A stretch of DNA of 64,000 bases from Agrobacterium tumefaciens. Lineage in GTDB: Bacteria > Pseudomonadota > Alphaproteobacteria > Rhizobiales > Rhizobiaceae. The stretch spans positions 310,001 through 374,000 of the forward strand of contig NZ_SUPW01000004.1 of NCBI RefSeq assembly GCF_013337285.1. Direction: 5' to 3'. Made by a program: the position numbers and the translations under genes. The notes beneath the pieces are model-generated. The model made no database searches and was not told the origin of the DNA. It saw nothing but the letters and a program-made list of their open reading frames with translations. Position 1 is the stretch's first letter, and every line of letters starts with the position of its first letter. Of the stretch, positions 43,866 through 53,068 are shown one piece after another.

Positions 43866-45134
43866 ATGGCAGTCATGGAAGGCGATCGTGGATTAAAGCT
43901 TTTGGGACGAAAGCTTGGCCGAAACTGGTTGCCCGTTCTCGTCGTCAGCATGCTGGCCATCGTGGCCGTTTCGGAACTGCATACGCCCTATATGCCGGCC
44001 GTCCTTTGGCTCTGCGCCATCATCGCCATTCTGGCCGTTCGGGAGCGGCCGGTGGGCCCGAAGACGGATGAAACTGCCGTTGCGGAAACGGATGAACCGG
44101 AAGCGCCGGCGGAGAGTGTCATTTCCGGCGTCAGGGCTGGCCTTGCGGTGCTGGATACGCCGGTCTTCATTCTCGACAAGAATGCCAGCGTGCTGTTTCA
44201 GAACGGTGCGGCGGAACGGGCTTTCGGCCAGCTTCCGCCCGGCGCGCATATTTCCGCCCGCCTGCGATCTCCGGGCCTGCTGGATGTCATCCGCGAAACC
44301 ATCACCACCGGCCAGCCCAATCAGGTCGAGCATTCGGAGCGTTTTCCATCCGAGCGGGTCTTCATCGTTCGCATTGCCCGTGCGGATGCGGGGGAGGTGG
44401 CCGGCCCGCCATTTTACATATTGTCGTTCCGCGATGTGTCGGAGCTTCGCCGCATCGACCGGATGCGCAGCGACTTCGTCGCCAATGCCAGCCATGAATT
44501 GCGCACGCCGCTCGCCTCGCTGCGCGGATTCATCGAAACCATGCAGGGTCCGGCTCGCAACGACCCGAAAGCACAGGAACGTTTCCTCGCCATCATGCTG
44601 GATCAGGCAACCCGCATGAGCAGGCTGGTGGATGATCTGATGTCGCTTTCACGGCTGGAGCTGCGAGCGAATATCGCGCCGGACCAGAAGGTCGATCTGG
44701 TCTCGGTGATCGGTCATGTACGGGACGCGCTGTTGCCGCTCGCCAATGAACTGGATGTCGAGATCACCCTGCATCTGCCCGACCGGCCGGCGGAAGTACA
44801 GGGCGACCGCGACGAACTGGTGCAGGTATTTCAGAACCTCGTTGAAAATGCCTGTAAATATGGGCAGGAGGGCAAGGTCGTGGATGTCTGGCTGCGCGCC
44901 GAACCCGGCAAGCCGGTGGAAGTGAGCGTCATCGACAAGGGGCCAGGCATTCCCGCCGAACATGTGCCGCGTCTGACGGAGCGGTTTTATCGCGTCAGTG
45001 TCGCCGATAGCCGCTCCAAAAAGGGAACGGGTCTGGGGCTTGCCATCGTCAAGCACATCCTCACCCGCCACCGCGCTCGCCTCATCATTAAATCGGAATT
45101 GGGCAACGGCACGGACTTCACGGTCAGATTCTGA
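43866..45134 (+). CDS. phoR: Phosphate regulon sensor histidine kinase PhoR
   Basis: 422 residues. Two N-terminal membrane helices (21-36 and 43-59) lack a periplasmic sensor domain, as usual for PhoR, which senses phosphate through PstSCAB-PhoU. A PAS domain follows (about 85-195), then the HisKA phospho-acceptor FVANASHELRTPLASLRG (H210) and HATPase motifs NLVENACKYG, DKGPGIP and GTGLGLAIVKH. It heads the phoR-pstSCAB-phoU-phoB block. Its stop at 45134 is 196 bp from pstS with a Pho box between. Confidence 0.96.
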   Translation: MAVMEGDRGLKLLGRKLGRNWLPVLVVSMLAIVAVSELHTPYMPAVLWLCAIIAILAVRERPVGPKTDETAVAETDEPEAPAESVISGVRAGLAVLDTPVFILDKNASVLFQNGAAERAFGQLPPGAHISARLRSPGLLDVIRETITTGQPNQVEHSERFPSERVFIVRIARADAGEVAGPPFYILSFRDVSELRRIDRMRSDFVANASHELRTPLASLRGFIETMQGPARNDPKAQERFLAIMLDQATRMSRLVDDLMSLSRLELRANIAPDQKVDLVSVIGHVRDALLPLANELDVEITLHLPDRPAEVQGDRDELVQVFQNLVENACKYGQEGKVVDVWLRAEPGKPVEVSVIDKGPGIPAEHVPRLTERFYRVSVADSRSKKGTGLGLAIVKHILTRHRARLIIKSELGNGTDFTVRF

Positions 45135-45195
45135 CATAAAATATCTGTCTGCTTTTAATGTCGTAAAATTCTATAAATTAAATCAATAATTTAGA

Positions 45196-45213
45196 CTGTC
45201 ACAAATCTTTCAC
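45196..45213 (+). promoter_or_regulatory. Pho box upstream of pstS
   Basis: CTGTCACAAATCTTTCAC matches the PhoB box (CTGTCAT-AWAW-CTGTCAY) with two 7-bp half-sites and a 4-nt AT spacer. A third half-site-like GTGACAT follows at 45218. It lies 117 nt before the pstS start, in an AT-rich region. Confidence 0.85.
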
Positions 45214-45329
45214 GGAAGTGACATAAAAGGATGTGGCTACGGTGGTTAAGAAAAGATCGCCGAGCGCATGCTTTGAGCGAGTGCCGCTATCGGCCGCGTC
45301 CACAAACAAGCCCACGACGGGAGAGACAA

Positions 45330-46364
45330 ATGAACATCCTTAAATTTTCCGCAGCAGCTCTGGTGGCTTCTGTCGCCTTCGCTGGCGCCGCCGCTGCTCG
45401 CGACCAGATCCAGGTTGCCGGTTCTTCCACGGTTCTGCCCTATGCCAAGATCGTTGCTGAAACCTTTGCCGAAACCTTCCCGAACTTCAAGGCTCCGGTT
45501 GTTGAGTCCGGCGGCACGGGCGGTGGTCTGAAGGCGTTCTGCTCCGGCGTTGGTGAAGGCACCATCGACATCGCCAACGCTTCGCGCCCGATCAAGAGCG
45601 ACGAACTGGCCGCCTGTAAGGCTGCTGGCGTTGCCGACGTTCAGGAAGTGAAGATCGGTTACGACGGTATCGTCTTCGCAATGGACTCTTCCAACAAGGA
45701 CATCAAGCTTGAGCCGAAGGACCTGTACCTTGCGCTCGCCGCTGAAATCGTCAAGGACGGCAAGCTCGTTGCCAACCCCAACAAGAAGTGGTCGGAAGTC
45801 AACAAGGAACTGCCTGATGTAGCGATCGCCGCTTACATCCCGGGTTCCAAGCACGGCACCCGCGAAGTCTTCGAAGAGAAGATCATGGCTGACGGCTGCA
45901 AGGAAGCCGGCGCCACCGACGCCATCAAGAAGATTGTTACCGATGCCAAGCAGGCTGCTGCAAAGTGCGTTGCAGTCCGCAAGGACGGCGCTGCAGTCGA
46001 CATCGACGGCGACTACACCGAAACGCTGGCCCGCATCGACGCCAACAAGACCGGCCTCGGCGTTTTCGGCCTTGCTTTCTATGAAAACAACGCTGACCGT
46101 CTGAAGGTTGCAACCGTTTCGGGCGTCGTTCCGTCCACGGAAACCGTTGCCAGCGGCAAGTACCCGGTTTCGCGCCCGCTGTTCTTCTACGTGAAGAAGG
46201 CTCACCTGGGCGTTATCCCGGGCCTCAAGGAATATGTCGAATTCTTCGTTTCTGACGCGATGATCGGCCCTGAGTCCCCGCTCGCCAACTACGGCCTGGT
46301 TGCCGCTCCGGACAAGGAGCGCGAAGAAATCCGCGCCAAGTTCACGGCCGGCGCTTCCATGTAA
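45330..46364 (+). CDS. pstS: Periplasmic phosphate-binding protein PstS
   Basis: 344 residues with signal peptide MNILKFSAAALVASVAFAGA (cleavage after about AAAA). The mature protein begins RDQIQVAGSSTVLPYAKIVA; VAGSSTV, ESGGTGGGLKAFC and NASRPIK are phosphate-binding loops of PstS, and GSKHGTREVFE supplies the last ligands. The protein is of the alphaproteobacterial PstS type with paired cysteines. GAGAGACAA precedes the ATG at 45330. It is expressed under phosphate limitation through the Pho box upstream; a hairpin follows. Confidence 0.95.
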   Translation: MNILKFSAAALVASVAFAGAAAARDQIQVAGSSTVLPYAKIVAETFAETFPNFKAPVVESGGTGGGLKAFCSGVGEGTIDIANASRPIKSDELAACKAAGVADVQEVKIGYDGIVFAMDSSNKDIKLEPKDLYLALAAEIVKDGKLVANPNKKWSEVNKELPDVAIAAYIPGSKHGTREVFEEKIMADGCKEAGATDAIKKIVTDAKQAAAKCVAVRKDGAAVDIDGDYTETLARIDANKTGLGVFGLAFYENNADRLKVATVSGVVPSTETVASGKYPVSRPLFFYVKKAHLGVIPGLKEYVEFFVSDAMIGPESPLANYGLVAAPDKEREEIRAKFTAGASM

Positions 46365-46373
46365 TAAAAATGA

Positions 46374-46395
46374 GGGGCGCGGCTTGCCGCGCCCC
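46374..46395 (+). terminator. Hairpin after pstS
   Basis: GGGGCGCGGC / GCCGCGCCCC perfect 10-bp stem with a TT loop, followed by TTGTT. Likely a partial terminator separating highly expressed pstS from pstC. The rest of 46396-46635 contains a loose GTATCAA / TTGATAC inverted repeat and no gene. Confidence 0.75.
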
Positions 46396-46635
46396 TTGTT
46401 CCGCCCGGTGCCTCTCCGCTTCGGCGATTGTCTCCGGTTGACAGTTCCGATTCATCGCCATCCACATAATTGTTTATGGATTACAGATGGATAGGATGTA
46501 TCAACCTTGACGCTTGCCAGACTTTGATACAGTCAAAAGGCAGGCATCTCTGGATGGTCCAGCGGTCTCGTTTTGATGACTTTTTGATTTGCCCGATATC
46601 GCACCGTGCTCTTGAGGCACGCCGAGGGAATTCTA

Positions 46636-48120
46636 ATGAACACATCGATCCTTTTGCTGATACTGGCGCTGATCGGCATCGGCAGTTATCTGCTCGGTAG
46701 CCGCCGCGCCATTGCTTTGTCTGGCGGGCGTCCCTCCAGCATGCATTCCCGTGCCGGTTATCACGGTTCTTACGCTGTCGTCTGGGCGGTGCTGCCCGCG
46801 GCGTTCATTCTCTGTATCTGGCTTGTTATCAGCCCGTTGGTCGTCACTTCGGCGGTACGAGGCGATTTCCCTGAAGACGTGCGTGCCCAGTCCGAGGCGC
46901 AGCAGAGCCTGACCTACGGCATGGTGAGCTCCATCGCCCGTGGTCTTCAGCGCCTGACAACGGAAGAAACCGCGCAGGTCGATGCGGATACGGCTGCGGT
47001 AAGGCCGCTTCTGGCATCGAAGGGTGTGGCGATTGCCGGCGATCCCGAACGCTTCATGATCGAGGCCGCCCACACGCTGAATGCAATGACCTCCACCAGC
47101 CGCATTGCGATGATCGCCGTCGTGCTGGCGGCCGCGTTCGGTGGCGCCGCTTATGCGCTGCGTTCGATCGCTCCGCGCTTCCGGGCGCGAAACAAGGTCG
47201 AAAGGGTCATTCTTGCCTCTCTGCTCGTCGCATCGTCTATCGCGATTTTGACGACGATCGGTATCGTCCTGTCGATGCTGACGGAAGCCATCCAGTTCTT
47301 CAACATGGTTCCGGCACACCAGTTCTTCTTCGGAACGGTGTGGGATCCGCGTTTTGCGGCGGCTGGCTCAACGGATTCCTCCGGCCAGTTCGGTCTGATC
47401 CCGCTGCTCGCCGGCACGCTCTATATCGGTCTCGTCGCCATGGTGGTCGCCGTGCCGGTCGGACTGTTCGCGGCGATCTACATGTCGGAATACGCGACGC
47501 CGCGCGTTCGCTCCGTGGTCAAGCCGCTGCTCGAGGTGCTCGCCGGTATTCCGACGATCGTCTATGGCTTCTTTGCGTTGACGACGGTCGGTCCTTTCCT
47601 GCGAGACATTTCCACGCAGATCAGCGGCATCGCGACCGGTAACTACGCCAACTTCATCCAGGCGCAGAGCGTTATCACCGCCGGCTTCGTCATGGGCATC
47701 ATGCTGATCCCCTATGTCTCTTCGCTGTCGGACGATATCATCACCGCCGTACCGCGCTCGCTGCGCGACGGCTCTCTCGGTCTCGGTGCCACGCGCTCTG
47801 AAACCATCAAGAGGGTCATTGTTCCCGCGGCACTTCCCGGCATCGTCGGTGCTGTGCTGATGACGGCGTCGCGTGCGATCGGCGAAACCATGATCGTGGT
47901 TCTTGCCGCCGGCGTTGCTGCCCGCCTGCAGATCAACCCCTTCGAACCCATGACCACCGTGACGGTCAAGATCGTCAGCCAGCTGACCGGCGACCTTGAA
48001 TTCACCTCGCCGCAGACGCTGGTCGCCTTCGCACTGGGCATCACGCTTTTCGCCATCACGCTTTGCCTGAATATCTACGCGCTTTACATTGTGCGCAAAT
48101 ACCGGGAGCAATATGAATGA
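46636..48120 (+). CDS. pstC: Phosphate ABC transporter permease PstC
   Basis: 494 residues, longer than enterobacterial PstC because of an N-terminal extra helix and a periplasmic segment (about 55-140). The permease core carries GLFAAIYMSEYATPRVRSVV, PLLEVLAGIPTIVYGFFAL and the EAA region LRDGSLGLGATRSETIKRVI. GAGGGA lies before the ATG at 46636; a longer frame from 46606 is less likely. It overlaps pstA by 4 nt. Confidence 0.94.
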   Translation: MNTSILLLILALIGIGSYLLGSRRAIALSGGRPSSMHSRAGYHGSYAVVWAVLPAAFILCIWLVISPLVVTSAVRGDFPEDVRAQSEAQQSLTYGMVSSIARGLQRLTTEETAQVDADTAAVRPLLASKGVAIAGDPERFMIEAAHTLNAMTSTSRIAMIAVVLAAAFGGAAYALRSIAPRFRARNKVERVILASLLVASSIAILTTIGIVLSMLTEAIQFFNMVPAHQFFFGTVWDPRFAAAGSTDSSGQFGLIPLLAGTLYIGLVAMVVAVPVGLFAAIYMSEYATPRVRSVVKPLLEVLAGIPTIVYGFFALTTVGPFLRDISTQISGIATGNYANFIQAQSVITAGFVMGIMLIPYVSSLSDDIITAVPRSLRDGSLGLGATRSETIKRVIVPAALPGIVGAVLMTASRAIGETMIVVLAAGVAARLQINPFEPMTTVTVKIVSQLTGDLEFTSPQTLVAFALGITLFAITLCLNIYALYIVRKYREQYE

Positions 48121-49439
48121 CCGACATCGTTTCTCCCACAACCGGCGCTGCCGCCGCGAACCGGGCCACGCGCCGTGATATCGGCATCAAGCGCCGCTAC
48201 GCCGCCGAACGCCGTTTCCGTGCTTATGGAATGGCAGCTATCTCGTTCGGCCTTATCTTCCTGTTTCTTCTGCTCTTTTCGGTTGTATCCAAAGGATACA
48301 CCGCCTTCCAGCAGACGATGATCACCGTTCCGGTAGAATTTTCCGAACAGATCATCGATCCGAAGAATGAACGGGCCGCAAATCCCGCAAAGCTGATGAC
48401 GGCCAATTATCCCGTCCTCGCCCGCGATGCGGTCGCCAAGGTTCTCGGCGTCGCGCCAACGGACCGGGCCGGACTTCGCGCCGTTAACGTCATGATCTCC
48501 GACAGCGTCCGCACCCAGCTGCGCGACATCGTCATTGCTGATCCTGCCGTCATCGGTACCACGCGCACTGTCACGCTTCTGGCATCGGGCGATGTCGACA
48601 GCGCCTTCAAGGGCCAGGTCGATCTGACGGTGGATGAAGCCAACCGCCGTATCTCGAACCAGCAGCTCGGCTGGATGAACCAGCTCGCTGAAAGCGGCCA
48701 GCTCGGCAAGCATTTCAATACCGGCATCTTCGTCAACGGCAATTCGAGCCGTCCGGAAGCGGCGGGTGTCGGCGTTGCCCTCATCGGCTCCTTCTACATG
48801 ATGATGATCGTGCTGGTGCTTTCGCTGCCGATCGGTGTCGCAGCCTCGATCTATCTCGAGGAATTCGCCCCGAAGAACCGCCTGACTGACCTTATCGAAG
48901 TGAACATCAACAATCTGGCGGCTGTTCCCTCGATCGTCTACGGTCTGCTTGGCCTTTCCGTCTTTATCAACTTCATGGGCTTTCCGCGCTCGGCCTCTCT
49001 GGTCGGCGGCCTCGTCCTGACGCTGATGACGTTGCCAACGATCATCATCGCGACCCGCGCCGCTTTGAAGGCCGTGCCGCCGTCGATCCGCGCTGCAGCA
49101 CTCGGTCTTGGCGCCTCGAAGATGCAGACGATCTTCCATCATGTCCTGCCGCTTGCCATGCCGGGCATTCTGACCGGTACCATCATCGGCCTCGCCCATG
49201 CGCTGGGCGAAACGGCGCCGCTGCTCTTGATCGGCATGGTGGCATTCGTCGCGAACTATCCGACAACGCCGATGGACCCGTCCACGGCGCTGCCGGTGCA
49301 GATTTACATGTGGGCGAACGAAGCTGAACGTGCCTTTGTCGAAAGAACATCCGGCGCTATCATCATCCTGCTTTTGTTCCTCATCGTCATGAATGTTGGC
49401 GCAATCCTGTTGCGTCGCCGCTTCGAACGGCGTTGGTAG
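48117..49439 (+). CDS. pstA: Phosphate ABC transporter permease PstA
   Basis: 440 residues. A basic cytoplasmic N-terminus and first helix are followed by a periplasmic domain of about 180 residues (ending near NSSRPEAAGVGVALIGSF), a feature of rhizobial PstA. The core has LPIGVAASIYLEEFAPKNRL, NNLAAVPSIVYGLLGLSVF and the EAA loop RAAALGLGASKMQTIFHHVL. It overlaps pstC by 4 nt and precedes pstB by 14 nt. Confidence 0.94.
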   Translation: MTDIVSPTTGAAAANRATRRDIGIKRRYAAERRFRAYGMAAISFGLIFLFLLLFSVVSKGYTAFQQTMITVPVEFSEQIIDPKNERAANPAKLMTANYPVLARDAVAKVLGVAPTDRAGLRAVNVMISDSVRTQLRDIVIADPAVIGTTRTVTLLASGDVDSAFKGQVDLTVDEANRRISNQQLGWMNQLAESGQLGKHFNTGIFVNGNSSRPEAAGVGVALIGSFYMMMIVLVLSLPIGVAASIYLEEFAPKNRLTDLIEVNINNLAAVPSIVYGLLGLSVFINFMGFPRSASLVGGLVLTLMTLPTIIIATRAALKAVPPSIRAAALGLGASKMQTIFHHVLPLAMPGILTGTIIGLAHALGETAPLLLIGMVAFVANYPTTPMDPSTALPVQIYMWANEAERAFVERTSGAIIILLLFLIVMNVGAILLRRRFERRW

Positions 49440-49453
49440 AGGGAGATTGAGCA

Positions 49454-50269
49454 ATGAACATGTTGTCGGAAGCAGCAGTTGAAAAGGCGCTGGACAAGAA
49501 AATGAATGAAGTTACATACAAGATGATCGGCAAGGACGTTTCGGTTTTTTACGGCGAAAAGCGCGCGCTTTACGACGTTAACCTCAATGTCCGCGAGAAC
49601 ACGGTGACTGCGCTCATCGGTCCGTCCGGTTGCGGTAAATCCACCTTCCTGCGCACCTTGAATCGCATGAACGACACGATCGATGGCTGCCGGGTCACCG
49701 GCAAGATCACCCTCGACACCGACGATATCTACGACCAGGCGATCGACGTCGTGGAATTGCGTGCCCGCGTCGGCATGGTGTTCCAGAAGCCGAACCCGTT
49801 CCCGAAGACGATTTACGAGAACATCTCCTACGGCCCGCGCATCCACGGTCTTGCCCGCAACAAGGCGGATATGGACCAGATCGTCGAACAGAGCCTGCAG
49901 AAGGCTGGTTTGTGGAATGAGGTCAAGGACCGACTGCATGAATCCGGCACCGGCCTTTCCGGTGGTCAGCAGCAGCGTCTGTGTATTGCGCGCGCGGTTG
50001 CCGTCAGCCCGGAAGTTATCCTGATGGATGAGCCCTGCTCGGCGCTCGATCCGATCGCAACCGCCAAGGTCGAGGAACTGATCCACGAACTGCGCGCCAA
50101 CTATACGATCGTTATCGTCACGCACTCCATGCAGCAGGCAGCACGTGTTTCCCAGCGGACCGCCATGTTCCACCTTGGTCATCTTGTCGAAGAAAACGAA
50201 ACGGACAAGATGTTCACCAATCCGGACGACCAGCGCACGCAGGACTACATCATGGGCCGCTTCGGCTGA
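49454..50269 (+). CDS. pstB: Phosphate ABC transporter ATPase PstB
   Basis: 271 residues: Walker [11 protein letters not shown], PstB-specific [10 protein letters not shown] loop [10 protein letters not shown], signature LSGGQQQRL, Walker [17 protein letters not shown] and H loop [12 protein letters not shown]. It powers PstSCA and, with PhoU, transmits phosphate status to PhoR. GGGAGATTGAGCA lies before the ATG. Confidence 0.97.
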   Translation: MNMLSEAAVEKALDKKMNEVTYKMIGKDVSVFYGEKRALYDVNLNVRENTVTALIGPSGCGKSTFLRTLNRMNDTIDGCRVTGKITLDTDDIYDQAIDVVELRARVGMVFQKPNPFPKTIYENISYGPRIHGLARNKADMDQIVEQSLQKAGLWNEVKDRLHESGTGLSGGQQQRLCIARAVAVSPEVILMDEPCSALDPIATAKVEELIHELRANYTIVIVTHSMQQAARVSQRTAMFHLGHLVEENETDKMFTNPDDQRTQDYIMGRFG

Positions 50270-50367
50270 TTTCCGGCCGGCGCTTTATCGAAACCGAACA
50301 AGACTGGTGCCTTTGCCGTGCCCCGCTGGCGTGTACGTGCATGAAGGCCAAGCCGGAGGATTAGACC

Positions 50368-51093
50368 ATGACACAGACAACGACCCATTCGCATATTCTG
50401 TCCGCTTATGACGACGAATTGAAGTTCCTGACCCGCCGCATCGCCGAAATGGGCGGTCTTGCCGAGCAGATGTGCGCGGATGCCGTGCGCGCACTGGTCA
50501 ATTCCGACGCTGCGCTGGCGCAGAAGGTTATTTCCGACGACGCGATCCTCGATCATTCCGAGCGCGAGATCGGCGACAAGGCCATCATCACCATCGCCAG
50601 ACGGCAGCCTGTCGCGGCCGATCTTCGCGAAATCATCGGCACGCTGCGTATTGCCGGCGATCTCGAGCGCGTCGGCGACCTTGGCAAGAACACTGCCAAG
50701 CGCGTTATCGCGGTTGCCGGCACCGGCGTGCCACGCAAGCTTGCCCGCGGTCTCGAACATCTGTCGGAACTGGCGCTGGTGCAGCTCAAGGAAGTACTTG
50801 ACGTCTATTCCACGCGTTCCGCCGAGAAGGCCAACGCCATCCGCGAGCGTGACGAGGAAATCGACGCCATGTACACGTCGCTCTTCCGTGAGCTTCTGAC
50901 TTACATGATGGAAGATCCGCGCAACATCACCACCTGCACGCACCTCTTGTTCTGCGCCAAGAACATTGAGCGTATCGGCGATCATGCGACGAATATCGCT
51001 GAGACAATTTATTACATGGCCACCGGCAGCCAGCCGGAGGGCGAGCGTCCGAAGGACGATAGTTCCAACACACTCGGTTCTGTGACCGAATAA
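50368..51093 (+). CDS. phoU: Phosphate signalling protein PhoU
   Basis: 241 residues in two repeated three-helix bundles. Each carries a metal-binding E/D-x-x-x-D-type motif (DHSEREIGDKAI in the first half, ERDEEIDAMYTS and NIERIGDHATNIAE in the second). PhoU bridges Pst and PhoR and keeps PhoB inactive when phosphate is plentiful. It follows pstB by 98 nt with AGCCGGAGGA upstream. Confidence 0.96.
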   Translation: MTQTTTHSHILSAYDDELKFLTRRIAEMGGLAEQMCADAVRALVNSDAALAQKVISDDAILDHSEREIGDKAIITIARRQPVAADLREIIGTLRIAGDLERVGDLGKNTAKRVIAVAGTGVPRKLARGLEHLSELALVQLKEVLDVYSTRSAEKANAIRERDEEIDAMYTSLFRELLTYMMEDPRNITTCTHLLFCAKNIERIGDHATNIAETIYYMATGSQPEGERPKDDSSNTLGSVTE

Positions 51094-51124
51094 CAGACAA
51101 GCAGAAGCTTGCGGAGTTCAGCAT

Positions 51125-51808
51125 ATGGTGCCCAAGATTGCAGTTGTGGAAGACGAGGAAGCGTTGAGCGTCCTCCTTCGTTACAATCTCGAGGCTGAGG
51201 GATATGACGTCGACACGATACCCCGTGGGGACGAGGCGGAAATCAGGCTGCAGGAGCGTATTCCGGATCTTCTCATCCTGGACTGGATGTTGCCCGGCGT
51301 TTCCGGCATCGAGCTGTGCCGGCGCCTGAGAATGCGGCCCGAAACCGAACGCCTGCCCATCATCATGCTAACGGCGCGCGGCGAAGAAAGCGAGCGGGTG
51401 CGCGGTCTTGCCACCGGCGCCGACGATTATGTCGTCAAGCCGTTTTCGACACCGGAACTTATGGCCCGGGTCAAAGCGATGCTGCGTCGCGCCCGCCCCG
51501 AGGTTCTTTCATCGGTGCTGAAATGCGGCGATATCGAACTGGATCGCGAAACCCATCGCGTTCACCGCAAAAGCCGCGAAGTCCGTCTTGGGCCGACGGA
51601 ATTCCGCCTGCTGGAATTCCTGATGACATCTCCGGGTCGGGTGTTCTCCCGCTCGCAGTTGCTGGACGGCGTCTGGGGTCATGATATCTATGTCGATGAG
51701 CGCACCGTTGACGTTCACGTTGGACGCCTACGCAAGGCGCTTAATTTTTCGCACATGCAGGATGTCATCCGCACCGTCCGCGGTGCCGGGTATTCGATGG
51801 AAGCTTGA
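51125..51808 (+). CDS. phoB: Phosphate regulon response regulator PhoB
   Basis: 227 residues. Receiver domain with acidic pocket EDEE, phospho-acceptor Asp53 in ILDWMLPG, Thr in MLTARGEE and Lys in DDYVVKPFS. The winged-helix OmpR-type DNA-binding domain begins at about residue 130 and ends with DVHVGRLRKAL and VRTVRGAGYSMEA. It binds Pho boxes such as that at 45196. It is the last gene of the block; a terminator follows. Confidence 0.97.
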   Translation: MVPKIAVVEDEEALSVLLRYNLEAEGYDVDTIPRGDEAEIRLQERIPDLLILDWMLPGVSGIELCRRLRMRPETERLPIIMLTARGEESERVRGLATGADDYVVKPFSTPELMARVKAMLRRARPEVLSSVLKCGDIELDRETHRVHRKSREVRLGPTEFRLLEFLMTSPGRVFSRSQLLDGVWGHDIYVDERTVDVHVGRLRKALNFSHMQDVIRTVRGAGYSMEA

Positions 51809-51857
51809 GCGAAGCCGGGTTTACAGCTTCAGTGAGCACAAAATCCGACCAAAAATC

Positions 51858-51891
51858 AAAAGGCCCGACACCATTCCGGTTTCGGGCCTTT
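51858..51891 (+). terminator. Terminator after phoB
   Basis: AAAAGGCCCGA / TCGGGCCTTT stem of 10 bp, 13-nt loop, followed by CGGTTTTG. Confidence 0.82.
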
Positions 51892-52051
51892 CGGTTTTGA
51901 ACATTCCCTAAAAATGAAACTCCATCCGTTGAACGGGCAATCGACGGCCCGCCCGGTATCCGGATTGTGTGGCAAGGCACGGCGGTGATGGAGGAAACGG
52001 TCAGGCGCGCCACTGGCGTATTTCCCAACCGGCCTGATTTTGTCAAAAAAA

Positions 52052-52069
52052 ACGGGCCAGAAGGCCCGT
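52052..52069 (-). terminator. Terminator after gcrA
   Basis: ACGGGCC / GGCCCGT hairpin with 4-nt loop; an A run on its left becomes a T run in gcrA's direction, and a T run on the right also permits plus-strand termination. Confidence 0.85.
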
Positions 52070-52101
52070 AGTTTTTGAGTGCTGAATGCGTGCCGCAACA
52101 C

Positions 52102-52638
52102 TCAAGCCTTACGGCGCTCACTGACCGGCTGATAAGCGAGCTTCGCATGGAACTTGCAATAGGGCGAGGATTCCAGCGCTTCGCAACCGCAGAAGTGGAA
52201 GTCATCCTTCAGCGGGTCACCGACCGGCCACTTGCAGGTGCGCTCCGTCAGTTCCGTCAGCGTCAGGCGACGGGAAATCGGCGTAACGACATTTCTGGAA
52301 GAAGGAACGTAGTCGAGTACTTCGGCGGTCTCGATGCCGATTTCTTCGTGCAGCGCTGTTGCCGCGTTCGAACGGGTGAGAATTCGGGCCGGCGCCGCGT
52401 TGACGCGGCCCGCGAAATTTGTCGCGCGCGGGGCAGGTGCTGCTGTGCGCTTGGGCGCGGAGCGTGCCGAAGTGACCGGTCCGCCAGCCTTGACGCGTCC
52501 CGGCAGATTGAGACGGTGGACCTTGCCAATCACGGCATTACGGCTGACGCCGCCCAGCTGTGCTGCTATCTGGCTGGCGCTAAGTCCTTCGGCCCACAAT
52601 TTCTTGAGTTTCTCGACCCGCTCGTCTGTCCAGTTCAT
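52102..52638 (-). CDS. gcrA: Cell-cycle regulator GcrA
   Basis: A 178-residue protein. The N-terminal helix-turn-helix MNWTDERVEKLKKLWAEGLS, SQIAAQLGGVSRNAVIGKVH is the GcrA signature. The middle is Ala/Pro-rich and the C-terminus carries a Cys/His cluster (CKWPVGDP, FHFCGCEALESSPYCKFH). GcrA binds sigma70 and activates promoters with CcrM-methylated GANTC sites in alphaproteobacteria. The upstream region is rich in GANTC. It is convergent with phoB. Confidence 0.95.
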   Translation of the reverse strand: MNWTDERVEKLKKLWAEGLSASQIAAQLGGVSRNAVIGKVHRLNLPGRVKAGGPVTSARSAPKRTAAPAPRATNFAGRVNAAPARILTRSNAATALHEEIGIETAEVLDYVPSSRNVVTPISRRLTLTELTERTCKWPVGDPLKDDFHFCGCEALESSPYCKFHAKLAYQPVSERRKA

Positions 52639-52671
52639 GCCGCTTCTCCGCTTGTCGCGTATATTTCGGCA

Positions 52672-52859
52672 GAATCCATCTCCGTCTCGCGGGTGTGCCG
52701 CAAGCGTGGTTCCTACCGGATTTTAGGTGACTAGTTCCGCCGCAATGCAGTCTAGTAATTAGCGATTAACCTAGTGCCAGCCCGACTCCGTGGCAAGAGT
52801 CGCGGGAATCATCTGGAATCGATTTTCCGGTTTTCCCCAACTTGCTGGGGTGTTGAGTC
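52672..52859. promoter_or_regulatory. Cluster of six GANTC (CcrM) sites between gcrA and argD
   Basis: GANTC sites occur at 52672, 52784, 52797, 52806, 52816 and 52855. About one per 256 bases is expected in random sequence, so six in 188 bases is a strong excess. They lie in the gcrA promoter region, where CcrM methylation could regulate transcription. The gap 52639-53068 contains no gene. Confidence 0.6.
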
Positions 52860-53068
52860 AGAAAGGCAACACCTTGGGGCTCTCTGGCGGCTGCCTACTA
52901 GTGCTTGAGAAGCCCGGGAAACGCGGACTTTTGTTGACATCGGCAAACGAACTGACAATAGTGCCCCTGCCGCCGCGAGGCGGCATTTTTGATTTTCAGG
53001 CGAGGGATAACCCCGCGAGCCTATTGACAACCTTATGACAGCGCATCCGCGCAAGGAGTGATACAGCC

